A model generated the notes under the pieces. That model saw only the letters and a list, made by a program, of their open reading frames with translations. It did no database searches and was not told the origin of the DNA. A DNA stretch of 64,000 nt. Origin: Distichodus sexfasciatus. Its lineage: Eukaryota; Chordata; Actinopteri; Characiformes; Distichodontidae. Position numbers and translations under genes: made by a program. Positions 48,801 through 57,907 of the stretch are shown here, piece after piece. Location of the stretch: positions 585,901-649,900 of the forward strand of contig JAVGVS010000159.1 in the NCBI GenBank assembly GCA_032718565.1. The letters run 5' to 3'. How positions within the stretch are numbered: position 1 is the stretch's first letter; each line of letters opens with the position of its first letter.

Positions 48801-51800
48801 TCGCCCAAATCTGCCGTCAGTAAATTTAGACTCAACACGGCCGAGCCTGGATAACGCAGTAACTAGCAATGCACGGGATATTATTTGTCAGAGGAAGCTG
48901 GATACAGCTCATGTGCTGACTTAGACTGATGTATCAGTACACCTTTACTTATTAACACATTTTAATACAATTTATTACAGCTCCAGTAGAACCCAGATCG
49001 GTCAAAGCAGTTGAGTGCAGTCCTTGGTCCTTAACAGTGTGTGTGTGTGTTTGTGTGTGTGTATCGGTTTGTTCTAGAACTCTACACTGTGACTGTGTTA
49101 ATGGAGGCTGCCATGATGGGAGCTGACATTGACGGAGACGTGCTGGTTTATTTGGAAATGGCTCAGGTAGAGAAGCAAATCTGCCTTTTGTCTAGGGTAA
49201 AGCAGGTCTCTTTGTTGAGAGCGCGTTGCTAAGATAAGCCTGCTCATGCCTGATGAATTTTACAATGATGACCTGCCTATAACGACAATAAACCGTAATG
49301 TTCTTTGGTTAACGCGGTGTTTTATTTCCAGTTTCACTGCGCTTATCAGTTAGCTGGATGGTGCCTTCACCACATCTGCACCAACTACAACAGCATCTGC
49401 CGCAAATTCCCCCGTGACATGAAGGCCAAGTCAACAGGTACTTAAACACTTTTAGATATACTCTTACTTTAACTTCAATATGTATGATGCTTTGCTCGCA
49501 TATTTGGGTTTTTTTACATTGTTATTTTTTACCGAACTCTACCGGAAACAGCCAAGCCCAGTGAGCTTCTTCAACTTAAGCGGGTTCATAAAGACCAGAG
49601 GTGGAAAAAGTACTGAAAAATTGTAATTAAGTAAAAGGATCTTTACTTTGCTTAAATTCAACTCAAGTAAAAGTACCCATCTAAAAATCTACTCGAGTAA
49701 AAGTAAAAAAGTACTTAATTTAAAATTGACTTTGAGTAAAATTACTTGACTACTTTCTACTTGACTAATTACTACTTTCAATTACTTGATGTAAAAAAAG
49801 GACTAGTCATAAATCCAGTCCAGCACTAGTTGTTTTTAATCAACTTTTAGGCGGTATAATGTGCAAACTTTGTTCAGACCACCCCATAAAACATGTAAGT
49901 ACAAGTACAAGTGGCATAAGTTGCAGAACCAAACTCAAAGTGTCCGGGACGCTCACATTTTATAGACAACTGAGCGTTTCCATAGTAACACTGTGTAACA
50001 CTTTTATAGGAAATATAATTGACAAATTAACTGCATAACGTTTACAACCTGTCGAGAGGTATAATGTGTAAACTACCTCTTGCTCGGCACCGGCCATCAT
50101 CCAACGATAGGCTACATTAAAATAGTAGGAATGCCGCGCGAACGCCCACACAATTTCCTTTCAGTTCAGGCGGAGTGTTTTTTTTTTCCCAAATTTCATT
50201 TTTTACTCAGTAACGGGGGAGTTTCCAGTGTAGCGAAGTAAAATACTTGGGTCAAAATGTACTTGAATAAAAGTAAAATTGCCTATTTTAAAAGCTACTT
50301 AAAAAATTACGAATTACTCACAAAAACTACTCAATTACAGTAACGTGAGTAAGTGTAATTCATTACTTTCCACCTCTGATAAAGACTTTTATTTTTGCAA
50401 CAGGTAGTAAAACCCCTTCCTATAGGAATGCTTCACCAGTAGGTGCAACGATTTTCTAGAATATTTGCTAGAGATGAATGATGATATCGAAGTCATATTG
50501 GAATTGGCCGATATGTCACCCTCCACGGCAAAACCAGGCGCTTGTCGCAACGGAGGTTTCCGAGAAAAAAACGTCCGTTTATGTTGCGTGGGGTAAAATT
50601 TGGGATTTTTTGTTTTTAGTGTTTTGAAACAGTGGTTAATAATGCTGGATATTGTGTTTTGTTTTGGTTTTTGTTTCTTTTTAGTTGTGTTCTTTAATTG
50701 AAACTTTCAAAATAAAATATTTAAAAAATGAAAAAATGTAGAGGTCAGAGGACTTTCTTGAGGTGAGGAATTCAATTCCAGCAGAATGTAAAAAGTTTCT
50801 GTTTTGACCGCTCTACTTCAATATTTACGCTAAATCCACTGGTTGACTAGCGTGAAGATATTTCTCCGGAATCCATCTTCATCTCCCGAGTTCAGTTAAC
50901 CTAACGCAGGTAGGCTATCCGTGTGGCTGTGAATGCAGCGTAGGCTAGCGTAAATGCAAACGTAGCCGCGACCGCACCAAGCGTCTGTGAGTGCTACGGC
51001 GATAGTCAACTTCAAAGGCAGATTTCTCCGTTTCTCACTTGGCGTGACAGGAGAAACCCGACTCCTTTGAATGTTGATATCTCAGTCATATGTCGTCTCA
51101 TTCATTCCATATAGGTATTGTTTTGAAAGTTGATTTATGCCCTTTCATGAAAACATGATAACTCAATTTTGAAAATTTGCGACAAGCGACTGGTTTTGCC
51201 GTGGAGGGTCACAAATTAGATTTTTTTTAAAAAGTCATTAGCATCGGGCCGATGCTTAGATTTGTCCGATATTTTCAGCCGATGTTTAATGACATTTATT
51301 GTACGTCGGAAAGGTAGTGCTTGTGCCAGGCATGTCCAAAGTCGAGGTGGGATTTTTATACGGCCCACGCCTTCTGTCTTTAAATGTACGCCTTTATTTT
51401 GTGCCAAAATTCTGAGCACGCAGTGGAACGTTCACGAGCTAAATCCAGGGTTGGTCCCCGGCTTGCGCCCGTAGTTCCCAGCATAGGCTCCGGTCCCACC
51501 GTGACCCCAGTTGGGATTAAACGGTTCGGTTAATAAATGAATGAATGAATGAACTGGTTTGAGGGATTTGTTTCGTCCTATAGACAAAAATATGGAGGTA
51601 AAATGTTTGCATCTCTGAAGCCGAGCAACTTCATATCTAAAAATTCTATGGATTATTATTACCATAATCAACGCCTGAAATGTGTGCTTTGAGCTGCTCT
51701 TTTCTCATTCTGTATTCTCTCTAATAACTACTGTCTTTTCCTTATTAATAATAAATTAAACATTAAAAAGTCACATCCCAGTAAACACAATAAAATGTGT

Positions 51801-52280
51801 TCATTTCCCACCCCTTTTTCCATTCCTGTCTCTGTTTTTGGTTCCACCATTTTTCATGTCTGTGTTTGTGGCGTAGAAGAAATGTTCTTAATTGGAAATT
51901 ATGACAGTGACACCTAGTGTTCAAACTTGAGAACTGCATCTTATTTTCTTTTAATAACAGGCTGTTTTTTAAAATGAAATGTATTATATTTCTTAAAATA
52001 ACTCTTAGCAGCTGATAAGATGATGATATGAACCTTTTGTTCCACTAATATTTTTCTGTTGCGTATTTCAGAGAACCAGGAGTACTTCGAGAAGCATCGC
52101 TGGCCCCCTGTGTGGTACCTGAAGGAGGACGATCATTATCAGCGAGCCCGTAAGGAGCGGGAAAAGGAGGACTATCTCTACCAGAAACGGCAATGCAAGC
52201 GCAAGTGGCTGTTCTGGAATCTTCCGTCATCGCCCTCCTCCAACTCGCCCTCCTCCCCCGGCTCCTCCGCCGTCATCTGA
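39662..52280 (+). CDS. rhobtb2: RHOBTB2, atypical Rho GTPase with two BTB domains (exon 4 damaged)
   Basis: This is a CUL3 E3-ligase substrate adaptor. Exons: 39662-39853, 41137-41240, 42053-42238, 42441-43378, 45653-45771, 48543-48693, 49078-49166, 49332-49437, 52072-52280. They total 2094 nt with consistent phases, or about 697 aa if exon 4 were continuous (human 727). The order is a Rho domain with P-loop GDNAVGKT (21-28) and DTFG (84-87) in place of the usual DTAGQ, so classic GTP hydrolysis is not expected; GCQLDL; a proline-rich linker; a split first BTB (FYDLFL...VQPGPFRAVLRYLYTG); a second BTB (VVFKLDDG...MRAVLEYLYTG); and the RHOBTB C-terminus. The tail KRKWLFWNLPSSPSS identifies RHOBTB2 rather than RHOBTB1. 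An acceptor 10 nt before the ATG implies an upstream 5'UTR exon. Exon 4 is interrupted (see its entry). Confidence 0.96.
40102..40367. repeat. Direct repeat R, copy 1 (rhobtb2 intron 1 of the coding set)
   Basis: AT-rich segment from CATATTTGGATATGTTAAG to CATTATATTGTTCCA, repeated at 40749-41009 on the other side of a SINE. Confidence 0.85.
40369..40748 (-). mobile_element. tRNA-derived SINE with (ATTC)n tail
   Basis: Reverse copy of the 23954-24284 family: (CATT)n, the body (GAGCCTATCCCGGGG, GCACCCGGAGGAAACCCACT), then the inverted tRNA-like head (GGCAGCGCTAACCACTGCGC). It is longer than the 23954 copy because the central part is intact. Confidence 0.9.
40749..41009. repeat. Direct repeat R, copy 2
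   Basis: It matches 40102-40367 (ATATTTGGATAT...CATTATATTGTTCCA) with small indels, leaving the SINE between two copies. Confidence 0.85.
41137..41240 (+). CDS. rhobtb2: rhobtb2 exon 2 (aa 65-99)
   Basis: It encodes [20 protein letters not shown] and TFGDHHKDRRFAYG, the Rho-domain switch II zone with the RhoBTB-specific DTFG. Bounded by ACCAG| and AAG|GTGAGT; ends in phase 2. Confidence 0.96.
41465..41735 (-). mobile_element. Mermaid-like SINE in rhobtb2 intron 2
   Basis: Reverse copy: GTGACCTCTGCATTTGACCC, GGAGCAGTGGGCAGCT, GGGGACGGTACCTTGCTC, ending in an inverted tRNA-like head near 41720. Confidence 0.85.
42053..42238 (+). CDS. rhobtb2: rhobtb2 exon 3, GTPase core (aa 99-161)
   Basis: It encodes SDVVVLCFSIANPNSLHHV, WYPEIKHFCPRAPVILVG, and the G4-like CQLDLRYADLEAVNRARRP. 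Bounded by GTGCAG| and CCAG|GTGAGA; phase 2 on both sides. Confidence 0.96.
42441..43378 (+). CDS. rhobtb2: rhobtb2 large exon 4 with frame breaks
   Basis: Both splice edges are sound (CTCCTAG| and CTCTG|GTGCGT). It reads PIKSNEILPPEKGREVAKEL up to VPYY near 42516, where one base is missing, so the frame meets TAG at 42529. Conserved RHOBTB2 wording then continues in shifting frames: TSVVAQ, HLQFWKSHLRN, a TGA where Arg is expected (42632), PLLQAPFLPPKPPPP, IFARITL, FYDLFL, and RAFVSVQEEM from about 43045. From there to the end it is open and highly conserved. The exon length still keeps the phase of its neighbours. The breaks cluster in very GC-rich DNA, which suggests consensus error; real inactivation is the alternative. 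Confidence 0.9.
44866..45514 (+). mobile_element. TGTGACCCTCC MITE, copy 1 (rhobtb2 intron 4)
   Basis: Terminal inverted repeats begin TGTGACCCTCCGCGGCAAAA and, inverted, TGACCCTGCACGGCAAAA. TA lies on both sides (44864, 45515), as in Tc1/mariner-type insertion. 649 bp, no transposase. Three further copies lie within 6 kb. Confidence 0.85.
45653..45771 (+). CDS. rhobtb2: rhobtb2 exon 5 (start of second BTB)
   Basis: It encodes DVVFKLDDGTIMAHKPLLIS and SCDWMAAMFGGPFVESCTKE, the first strands and helices of the CUL3-binding second BTB domain. Bounded by GGCAG| and GAG|GTAAAG (phase 1 in, phase 0 out). Inverted copies of one MITE family lie in the introns on either side. Confidence 0.95.
45990..46118 (+). 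mobile_element. Mermaid-like SINE, partial
   Basis: It keeps GGTACCGTCCCAAAGCATTG, GCGCTGCCCATGTCAGCTGC and GGATGGGTCAAATGCAGAGG. The head and tail are lost. rhobtb2 intron 5. Confidence 0.75.
46607..47536 (+). mobile_element. 5'-truncated L1-type LINE inside the SINE
   Basis: 46700-46909 encodes the end of an ORF2 (KKVILQLWKSPAAPSFQSWL, MENIRYGLADAQ, FQLIWGPLLK). A 3'UTR ending in AATAAAATATAAAA-rich sequence follows. The 19-bp target duplication AAAATGCAGAGGTCATAAT is at 46588-46606 and 47537-47555. A MITE sits in its 3'UTR at 47132-47439. Confidence 0.88.
47132..47439 (+). mobile_element. TGTGACCCTCC MITE, copy 2, inside the LINE
   Basis: 308 bp, internally deleted, flanked by TA (47130, 47440). 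Near its left end, ATCGTTTTGAAGCTTGATTT and its inverse form a strong hairpin (about 47155-47218). Confidence 0.85.
47608..48159 (-). mobile_element. TGTGACCCTCC MITE, copy 3
   Basis: Opposite orientation to copies 1 and 2, TA at 47606 and 48160, 552 bp. It lies just past the split SINE. Confidence 0.85.
48197..48340. mobile_element. GATATC-rich hAT-like fragment
   Basis: TAGAGGTCGACTGATATCAG and repeated CCGATATCCGATAT wording is typical of a teleost hAT-like MITE end. Only one end is seen. Similar fragments lie near 50484-50513, 51225-51285, 44440-44520 and 42300-42375. Confidence 0.45.
48543..48693 (+). CDS. rhobtb2: rhobtb2 exon 6 (second BTB)
   Basis: It encodes VLFPNTTRSCMRAVLEYLYT, then DLDAMELIVLANRLCLPHLV. 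The acceptor is TTTCTCAG| and the donor CAG|GTATAT leads straight into an (AC)10 tract. Confidence 0.95.
48694..49077 (+). promoter_or_regulatory. rhobtb2 intron 6 with AC/GT-paired ends
   Basis: This 384-nt intron has (AC)10 at 48702-48721, 8 nt after the donor, and an interrupted (GT) tract at 49037-49062, about 15 nt before the acceptor. The two tracts are complementary in the RNA and would form a hairpin that brings the splice sites together. There is no strong polypyrimidine tract. The tracts are seen; the role in splicing is inferred from work on fish introns with such paired ends. Confidence 0.6.
49078..49166 (+). CDS. rhobtb2: rhobtb2 exon 7
   Basis: It encodes ELYTVTVLMEAAMMGADIDG, then DVLVYLEMAQ, the end of BTB2 and the beginning of the C-terminal region. 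The acceptor TTCTAG| is preceded by a (GT) tract. The donor is CAG|GTAGAG, phase 0. Confidence 0.94.
49332..49437 (+). CDS. rhobtb2: rhobtb2 exon 8
   Basis: It encodes FHCAYQLAGWCLHHICTNYN, then SICRKFPRDMKAKST, the BACK-like C-terminal segment conserved in RhoBTB proteins. It ends in phase 1 at CAG|GTACTT, followed by a 2.6-kb intron carrying two MITEs. Confidence 0.95.
49596..50378. mobile_element. hAT-like MITE with perfect 8-bp target duplication (rhobtb2 intron 8)
   Basis: The ends are CAGAGGTGGAAAAAGTACT and, inverted, CATTACTTTCCACCTCTG. ATAAAGAC is duplicated at 49588-49595 and 50379-50386. The interior is rich in AAGTACTTAATT-like motifs; no transposase. Confidence 0.93.
50514..51213 (-). 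mobile_element. TGTGACCCTCC MITE, copy 4, with a LINE tail inside
   Basis: Same orientation as copy 3. At 50637-50751 it carries a piece matching the LINE 3' end at 47446-47550, including the SINE-derived AATGTAGAGGTCA after it. This replaces about 80 bp of the MITE. Confidence 0.85.
51440..51556 (+). mobile_element. 3' fragment of the (GAAT)n-tailed SINE
   Basis: CAGGGTTGGTCCCCGGCTTG, GGGATTAAACGGTTCGG and (GAAT)n match the end of the 23954-24284 SINE. rhobtb2 intron 8. Confidence 0.8.
52072..52280 (+). CDS. rhobtb2: rhobtb2 last coding exon
   Basis: It encodes ENQEYFEKHRWPPVWYLKED, HYQRARKEREKEDYL and the diagnostic WLFWNLPSSPSS...SSAVI tail. The stop is TGA at 52278-52280. The serine/proline tail matches RHOBTB2; RHOBTB1 ends differently after CFWN. 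Confidence 0.96.
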
Positions 52281-53290
52281 CGCGCTCTCGGGGCAAAGAG
52301 GCCTCGCCAAAACGTGCCGAAACGGAATGTAAAACGCGCGGCGGTTATTTTGCCTCCAGTAGTCACCCTCTTCCGCTAATTGTCCGGCGAGTATGAAGAA
52401 ACAGGCCTCAAAACGCTCAAGTAAGGATGTTATTTTTTGAAGGTTTCGTGCGCATTTACCAGCTTCGGTTCCTTGGAATGCTAAAAAAAAAAAACGCCGC
52501 TCAAAATCGAGAGTCTGGACCAGATTGGGGAGATGGAAAGTGCTCAGTGACGCTATTAATAACTAATAACAGGAAATGCTTTCTTGCTAGAAAAGAAACG
52601 GTCAGAAAGACTTGCTTTAAGCGGTTCCTCAGTCTACAAACGCTCCTTCTTTTCCGAGAGAAGACTGCAAGGATTTTAGTGCATTATTTTATGATAATGG
52701 CCGAGTTCTCCGTCAGCTATTGGCCATCACCGAATCTTACATTAGGCATATTGAGAAACGAATGAACCACTGACCCAAATCGAATTAGACAGAATCAAAT
52801 TACGTGTCGTTGTTTTTAAACTCGTCCTTCTCTTGTGGAAAATGCTAATGTTGAATGTTAATTTTGTCCAGCTGGTCCCGGCTGGCTTTGAAGGTTAAAT
52901 TGCTCATCCTGCTCACTGTGGTCTATTTCTGTGACGACCTTCTAGTAAAGGGCTCTTGTTTTATTTTTCTAATCGTAATTGGACCTTCTCTCTTTCTCTC
53001 TCTCACTCTTTCGTGTCCACCTGACTAGCAGTCAGCGTGAATCAGACGTTGAGATGAAATTGCCCACGGACCGTTACTCAGCATTACTCAGCTGCAATAT
53101 TCAGGAGGATACTGACCTTAAGTCTCCAAATATCCACCAGTTTGCAAACCAGTGGTTATAATTATTTTTAAAACAGCCAGATTTATAACAGTCTAACTTT
53201 GCGAAGCTTTACACAAAATAGTCAGTGTGTGGAGGAGCAGCCTTTTACCAGTAAATTTGGAATGCTTTATTTCTGGGGTGGAAAATCCAT
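52281..53290 (+). other. Proximal rhobtb2 3'UTR
   Basis: Unique sequence directly after the stop codon. No AATAAA is seen on the plus strand before the MITE at 53308. The nearest ones are at about 54909 and 55015. Confidence 0.5.
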
Positions 53291-53307
53291 TTCCAGGAAG
53301 TTGAAAA

Positions 53308-53721
53308 TAGGGGTGGGCGATATATCGAATATACTCAATGTATCTCTGCTTGTTCCACATTTGATGTAGTAAACGCGCACGAGTGAGATTCTTCGCGATG
53401 TAAACGCGCCGCGTACTCACGATATGGAACGCCCTCACTAACGAAAACGCCCCACTTCAGTCAAATCTTCCCCTTTATTACAGACAAAACCCATATTTTA
53501 GCTGATAAATAACAACGACCGCATTTTACTCACAATACTGCTATTTACTTGGACGTACAGCCATCGCATTATTGTGACGAGGCACAGAACCGCGGCGCAG
53601 AGAATTGTGGGAAATGTAGTTCTCTCCCAGAAAGAGAGAATATATTGAGAGATATATTGTGTATCGTGATAGAGCTTAAAAATATCACAATTTTATTTTT
53701 AGGCCATATCGCCCAGCCCTA
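53308..53721. mobile_element. hAT-like MITE, GGGCGATAT family
   Basis: The ends are TAGGGGTGGGCGATATATCG and, inverted, ATATCGCCCAGCCCTA. The flanking 8-mers GTTGAAAA (53300) and GTTGAAAT (53722) differ by one base. Confidence 0.88.
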
Positions 53722-54001
53722 GTTGAAATCCTAGACATAGGTTTCGCTGCAACAACCCAGTTTGGGAACAGCAGGGAGTTCCTCTGAAAAGGTCAGCAGC
53801 CCCAAAGAAACCTGTTGTCTTAATTTCTGATGCTGAACTTTTCCATTTTTACTGAAGGGAGTTCAGAACTCGTCCTGAGTTGCTTCATCTAATATCCAAC
53901 CAATATAGGATTTTTAAGACCAATACTGCTTTCAATAATTGAAAGATCTAAAAACCTTAATGATAAGCTGATATTATTTTTTTTCAGAAACACAAAATTT
54001 T

Positions 54002-54435
54002 AAGGATGTGCAAAAAAATTTAATCGAATGGAATCATGATTCCTGAATCTTAATCTGATTTGCTGACTCAAAATCAATTCATGCATTCCAAAAAAGTCGA
54101 TTCATATTGTTCCACTAACGTAATGGCAGTAGTTTACTTCTTCCCTGAAGTAAGTGAGTTCAGCTCACCGATCCTGTAGATGGCGCAGTGTGGAAATCTG
54201 CCCAGATAGACCTCCTTCACCTGAGCATGAAGTAAATGCAGTCAGTATGCGTACATATGCATTACATTTAGTAAACTACATTTGATTCAGTGTAATTTTT
54301 TTGTTGATCTTCCACGGTCAAATGGGAAAATTGAATCGTGAATCATTTGAATCGTGAATTTGATTTTGATTTGATTGAATCGTGAGCCCAAGAATCGAAA
54401 TCTAATCAAGTCTTTTCTGAATCGTTCATCCCTAT
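54002..54435. mobile_element. hAT-like MITE, ATCGTTCATCCCT family, diverged
   Basis: The left side has AAGGATGTGC and TTTAATCGAATGG. The right side has repeated GAATCGTGAATC and ends AATCGTTCATCCCTA. No clean target duplication. Confidence 0.55.
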
Positions 54436-55085
54436 AAAATATAAACATAGATTTTCCCTAACGTTTCCCCACACTGCCCCTTAGTGGTCAATACCAATTT
54501 TTCTGTGATTAGCTCATATTGGCCGATATATCAGCAAAATTATTTCAGATGCTCCCAAAGTCTTTGTTATTGTATCAGCTTGTTTGGATAAGGATAGGGC
54601 TTAAACTTTAGAGCAGAGAATAGAACTAGCTTGTTAAACGCCGCATGTTGCACACTCAGAATTCCAATGTTAATGTACGTATGTTAAATATAGAGGCTCG
54701 TGGGCAGGCCTGCGATGTGGTTATCGTATCTGGACGCTGATAGCATTTGCTCAAGTTTTATTATCTATCAAGAGAGAAAACAAGTCGTTTTAGGCCTAAC
54801 TTGAAATAGAATTTAGTTTCAGAGCTTAAAAGTAGCCACTGACTTGTAGAATGCCGGTGAAAAATATTATTATGCTTGCTCAACATAGAGCTAAATCGTT
54901 TTAAGGAGAATAAAATGCCACCAGGCCAAATACTTTTGGAACTGATCACTCGTTTAGCTTAGCTCGATTTGAACCCAGAGGGATATATCGCCAGCATGAA
55001 GCATAATGAGTAGAATAAAACCAAAATGTGTCTGCAAATCTACTTTTAACTCCAAATCCTGTAGTTCATCTAGTACCTGATCTGG

Positions 55086-56125
55086 GGTGCGTTTCCTAAA
55101 AGTATAGTTGTTAACCACATTAGCAATAGCAGTATGTTAACATTTATTTTTTTGCCCACAAGCTTAGTAGCTAACCTATTGCTACCTACATTAGCAGCAC
55201 TGTGGTAGTTGCTAATGTTCACCATTTTAGTTGCTAATTTACACTGTTAGTTGCTAACGTACACTATGCTAGTTGCTAATGTAGACAATGTTAGTTGCTA
55301 ATGTAGACAATGTTAGTTGCTTATGTACACTATGTTAGTTGCTTATGTACACTATGTTAGTTGCGAATGTACACTATGCTAGTTGCTAACGTACATTTTG
55401 TTAGTTGCCAGTGTGCACTGTGTTTGTGGCTAATGTACACTTTGTTAGTTGCTAATGTACACTATACTAGTTGCTAATGTACATTATGTTAGTTGCTAAT
55501 GTACACTGTTAGTTGCTAACGTACACTATATTAGTCGCTAGTGTACACTATGTTAGTTGCCAACGTACACTATGTTAGTTGCTAGTGTACGCTATGTTAG
55601 TTGCTAACGTACACTATGTTAGTTGCTAACGTACACTATGTTAGTTGCTAATGTACACTATGTTAGTTGCCAACGTACACTATGTTAGTTGCTAGTGTAC
55701 ACTATGTTAGTTGCCAACGTACACTATATTAGTTGCTAGTGTACACTATGTTAGTTGCCAACGTACACTATGTTACTTGCTAGTGTAGGCTATGTTAGTT
55801 GCTTACGTACACTATGTTAGTTGCTAGTGTACACTATGCTAGTTGCTAACGTACACTATGCTAGTTGCTAATGTACACTATGTTAGTTGCTAACGTAGAC
55901 TATGTTAGTTGCTGACGTAGACTATGTTAGTTGCTAACGTAGACTATGTTAGTTGCTTATGTACCCTGTGTTGGTTGCTAATGTAGACTATGTTAGTTTC
56001 TAACGTAGACTATGTTAGTTGCTAACGTAGACTATGTTAGTTGCTAACGTAGACTATGTTAGTTGCTTATGTACACTGTGGTGGTTGCTAATGTAGTCAG
56101 CAACTATGCTTTTGGGAAACGCACC
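55086..56125. mobile_element. GGTGCGTTTCC MITE enlarged by an internal minisatellite
   Basis: The terminal repeats GGTGCGTTTCCTAAAAG and CTTTTGGGAAACGCACC match the 101-bp MITE at 3580-3680. The body is about 900 bp of tandem 22-bp units. Confidence 0.9.
55200..56085 (+). repeat. 22-bp minisatellite, about 40 units
   Basis: The unit is GTACACTATGTTAGTTGCTA plus AC/AT. Variants are GTAGACTATG (clustered at the right end), GCTAGTGTAC and GCCAACGTAC (alternating in the middle, which suggests a 44-bp higher-order unit at about 55545-55790). It is not CRISPR: the units are contiguous without spacers. Confidence 0.95.
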
Positions 56126-56683
56126 CGTGACCTGCTGTTTGCTCTTGCTTGTTTTTGCTAGGATTTGTGACAGATGATTGGAAAAGGGACAGAAATATAA
56201 GTCTATTGTTACATATTTTTCACAGCGCCATGATTTCAGAACCTGCATTGTGCACTTTTCATCCAGAAAAATAACACAAGCGCCAGTCAAACAAGAAAGT
56301 ACAGATCCGTTTTTCCTGTTCGGCGAGGTGGCATTTGCACCGGCATTTCACTGTCACTTTTTAGATTATTTTCTCATTGCAGGCTTACTTTGCTCTGCTG
56401 GTGTTAATAATATGCAGGACACGTCTGCCAGGGTAAGGACTCGGAGAGACACTAATTTTGGCGTTTCTGTCGAATGTGAAAATGACTACTGTGATGTTTT
56501 CTTAAGAATTACAGAGAACAGTGTGTTTCTTCTCAGACTTTTCAGCTGTGTTTCAGAAATGTCACGATATTTAAGTTGGGATTACATTTGGAGAAGGTTG
56601 GAAGTGGCAACGACAAAGTTGAAGTACACAAAGAAGGCAGAAAGTGGAACAAATTTGGTAATTCATGCCTGTCTGCCTAGACC

Positions 56684-57907
56684 CGGGGTGTCCAAACCTT
56701 TTCATTGGTGTCCAGGTGCAGAATTTGTTCAAGTTTTCTTGGGATTGTTTAACCTTTTCAGCCTGACGAACACATTTTGCGACAGATGCAACTTACAGAA
56801 ACCACACGTATATCGTCAGAATCACTTTCACTTTGAACTTAACAGACATTATATTGATTCCTCTGTAAGTGAAATTATTTGTGAGTAGTTCTTGTTAGTG
56901 TGCACAACTCTCACGAAGAAGTCCAACATTCACTAAAGCGTTCTGGTTCAGTCAAATTTTCCCCTTTATTTCAGATGCGCGTCCACCACAATGTGACACG
57001 GCTCTCATATGGAACGCCCTCATGTGCAAAAATGTAGTTCTTTACCAGAAATGAGTTAAAAATCAGTTATAGGCCAAAATAAGCCCAAATTAGGTTATAA
57101 ATTGCCAAAACTTCAGTATTTCTTAATTTTCAATTATTCAGAGAATATTTTTTCCATTCTACAATGTTAGATATTAAAATAATACATATAGAAAACTGCA
57201 TTATTTATCAAATTATTTTATTCTATATCCAGATGAATTCCAAATGGATGAAAAGGTGTTTCCACTTGGCATTAGCTTATTTTTCTGCATAGTACTAAGC
57301 CATAGAATGTATTTACATAATAAAAACTCACTTACTATACTATTTACTTCCTATTTCTAGTAATTAAGTCTACAGTTTCAGCGCTCTTATACTACATAAC
57401 GTTTTTTTTTTAATACACATTTCTACAGGTGCAAGTCATTTTTCATCAGAAATGATTTCAAGACTGTCAGCATTTATACATCAAACTATGACAAATCTGA
57501 GTAGTGCGGGACGTCCTGAACACAACGTAAGACATGTATAGCGTCTCACACACACAAACACACACACACACACACACACTATAATAAGCCTAAAAACAAA
57601 GGAAGAAAAACGCTTCAAATTCTCTCAGGCTTTTAAGGGTTAACATTAAAAAAGGAATGGTGTTGTTAGTGAGCTATTCACACACACTTCCCTTTTATCT
57701 CAACAAAAGTATTGTATGTCCACATCCTGAATTGTCCCCTTTTTGGCCACCTGTCTTCATTTCTACATTTTAGAAGATTTACTTAGTTTTGTGTGGTAAA
57801 ATTGACATTTTGGCAGGGGCACTAAACTTTCATAACGGAACAGCAATCAAATTTGGTATCTATGGACTGATTAAACGATTGCATTGGCCCCAGTTTGGAC
57901 ACCCCTG
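56684..57907. mobile_element. hAT-like element, GGGGTGTCCAAAC family
   Basis: The left end CGGGGTGTCCAAACC and the right end GTTTGGACACCCCTG are inverted repeats typical of a teleost hAT-like family. The flanks GCCTAGAC and GTGCAGAC only partly agree. No transposase is visible. Confidence 0.65.

Noticed and set aside
55200..56085. CRISPR-like array
   Set aside because: Contiguous 22-bp units without spacers inside a MITE in a vertebrate genome; it is a minisatellite.
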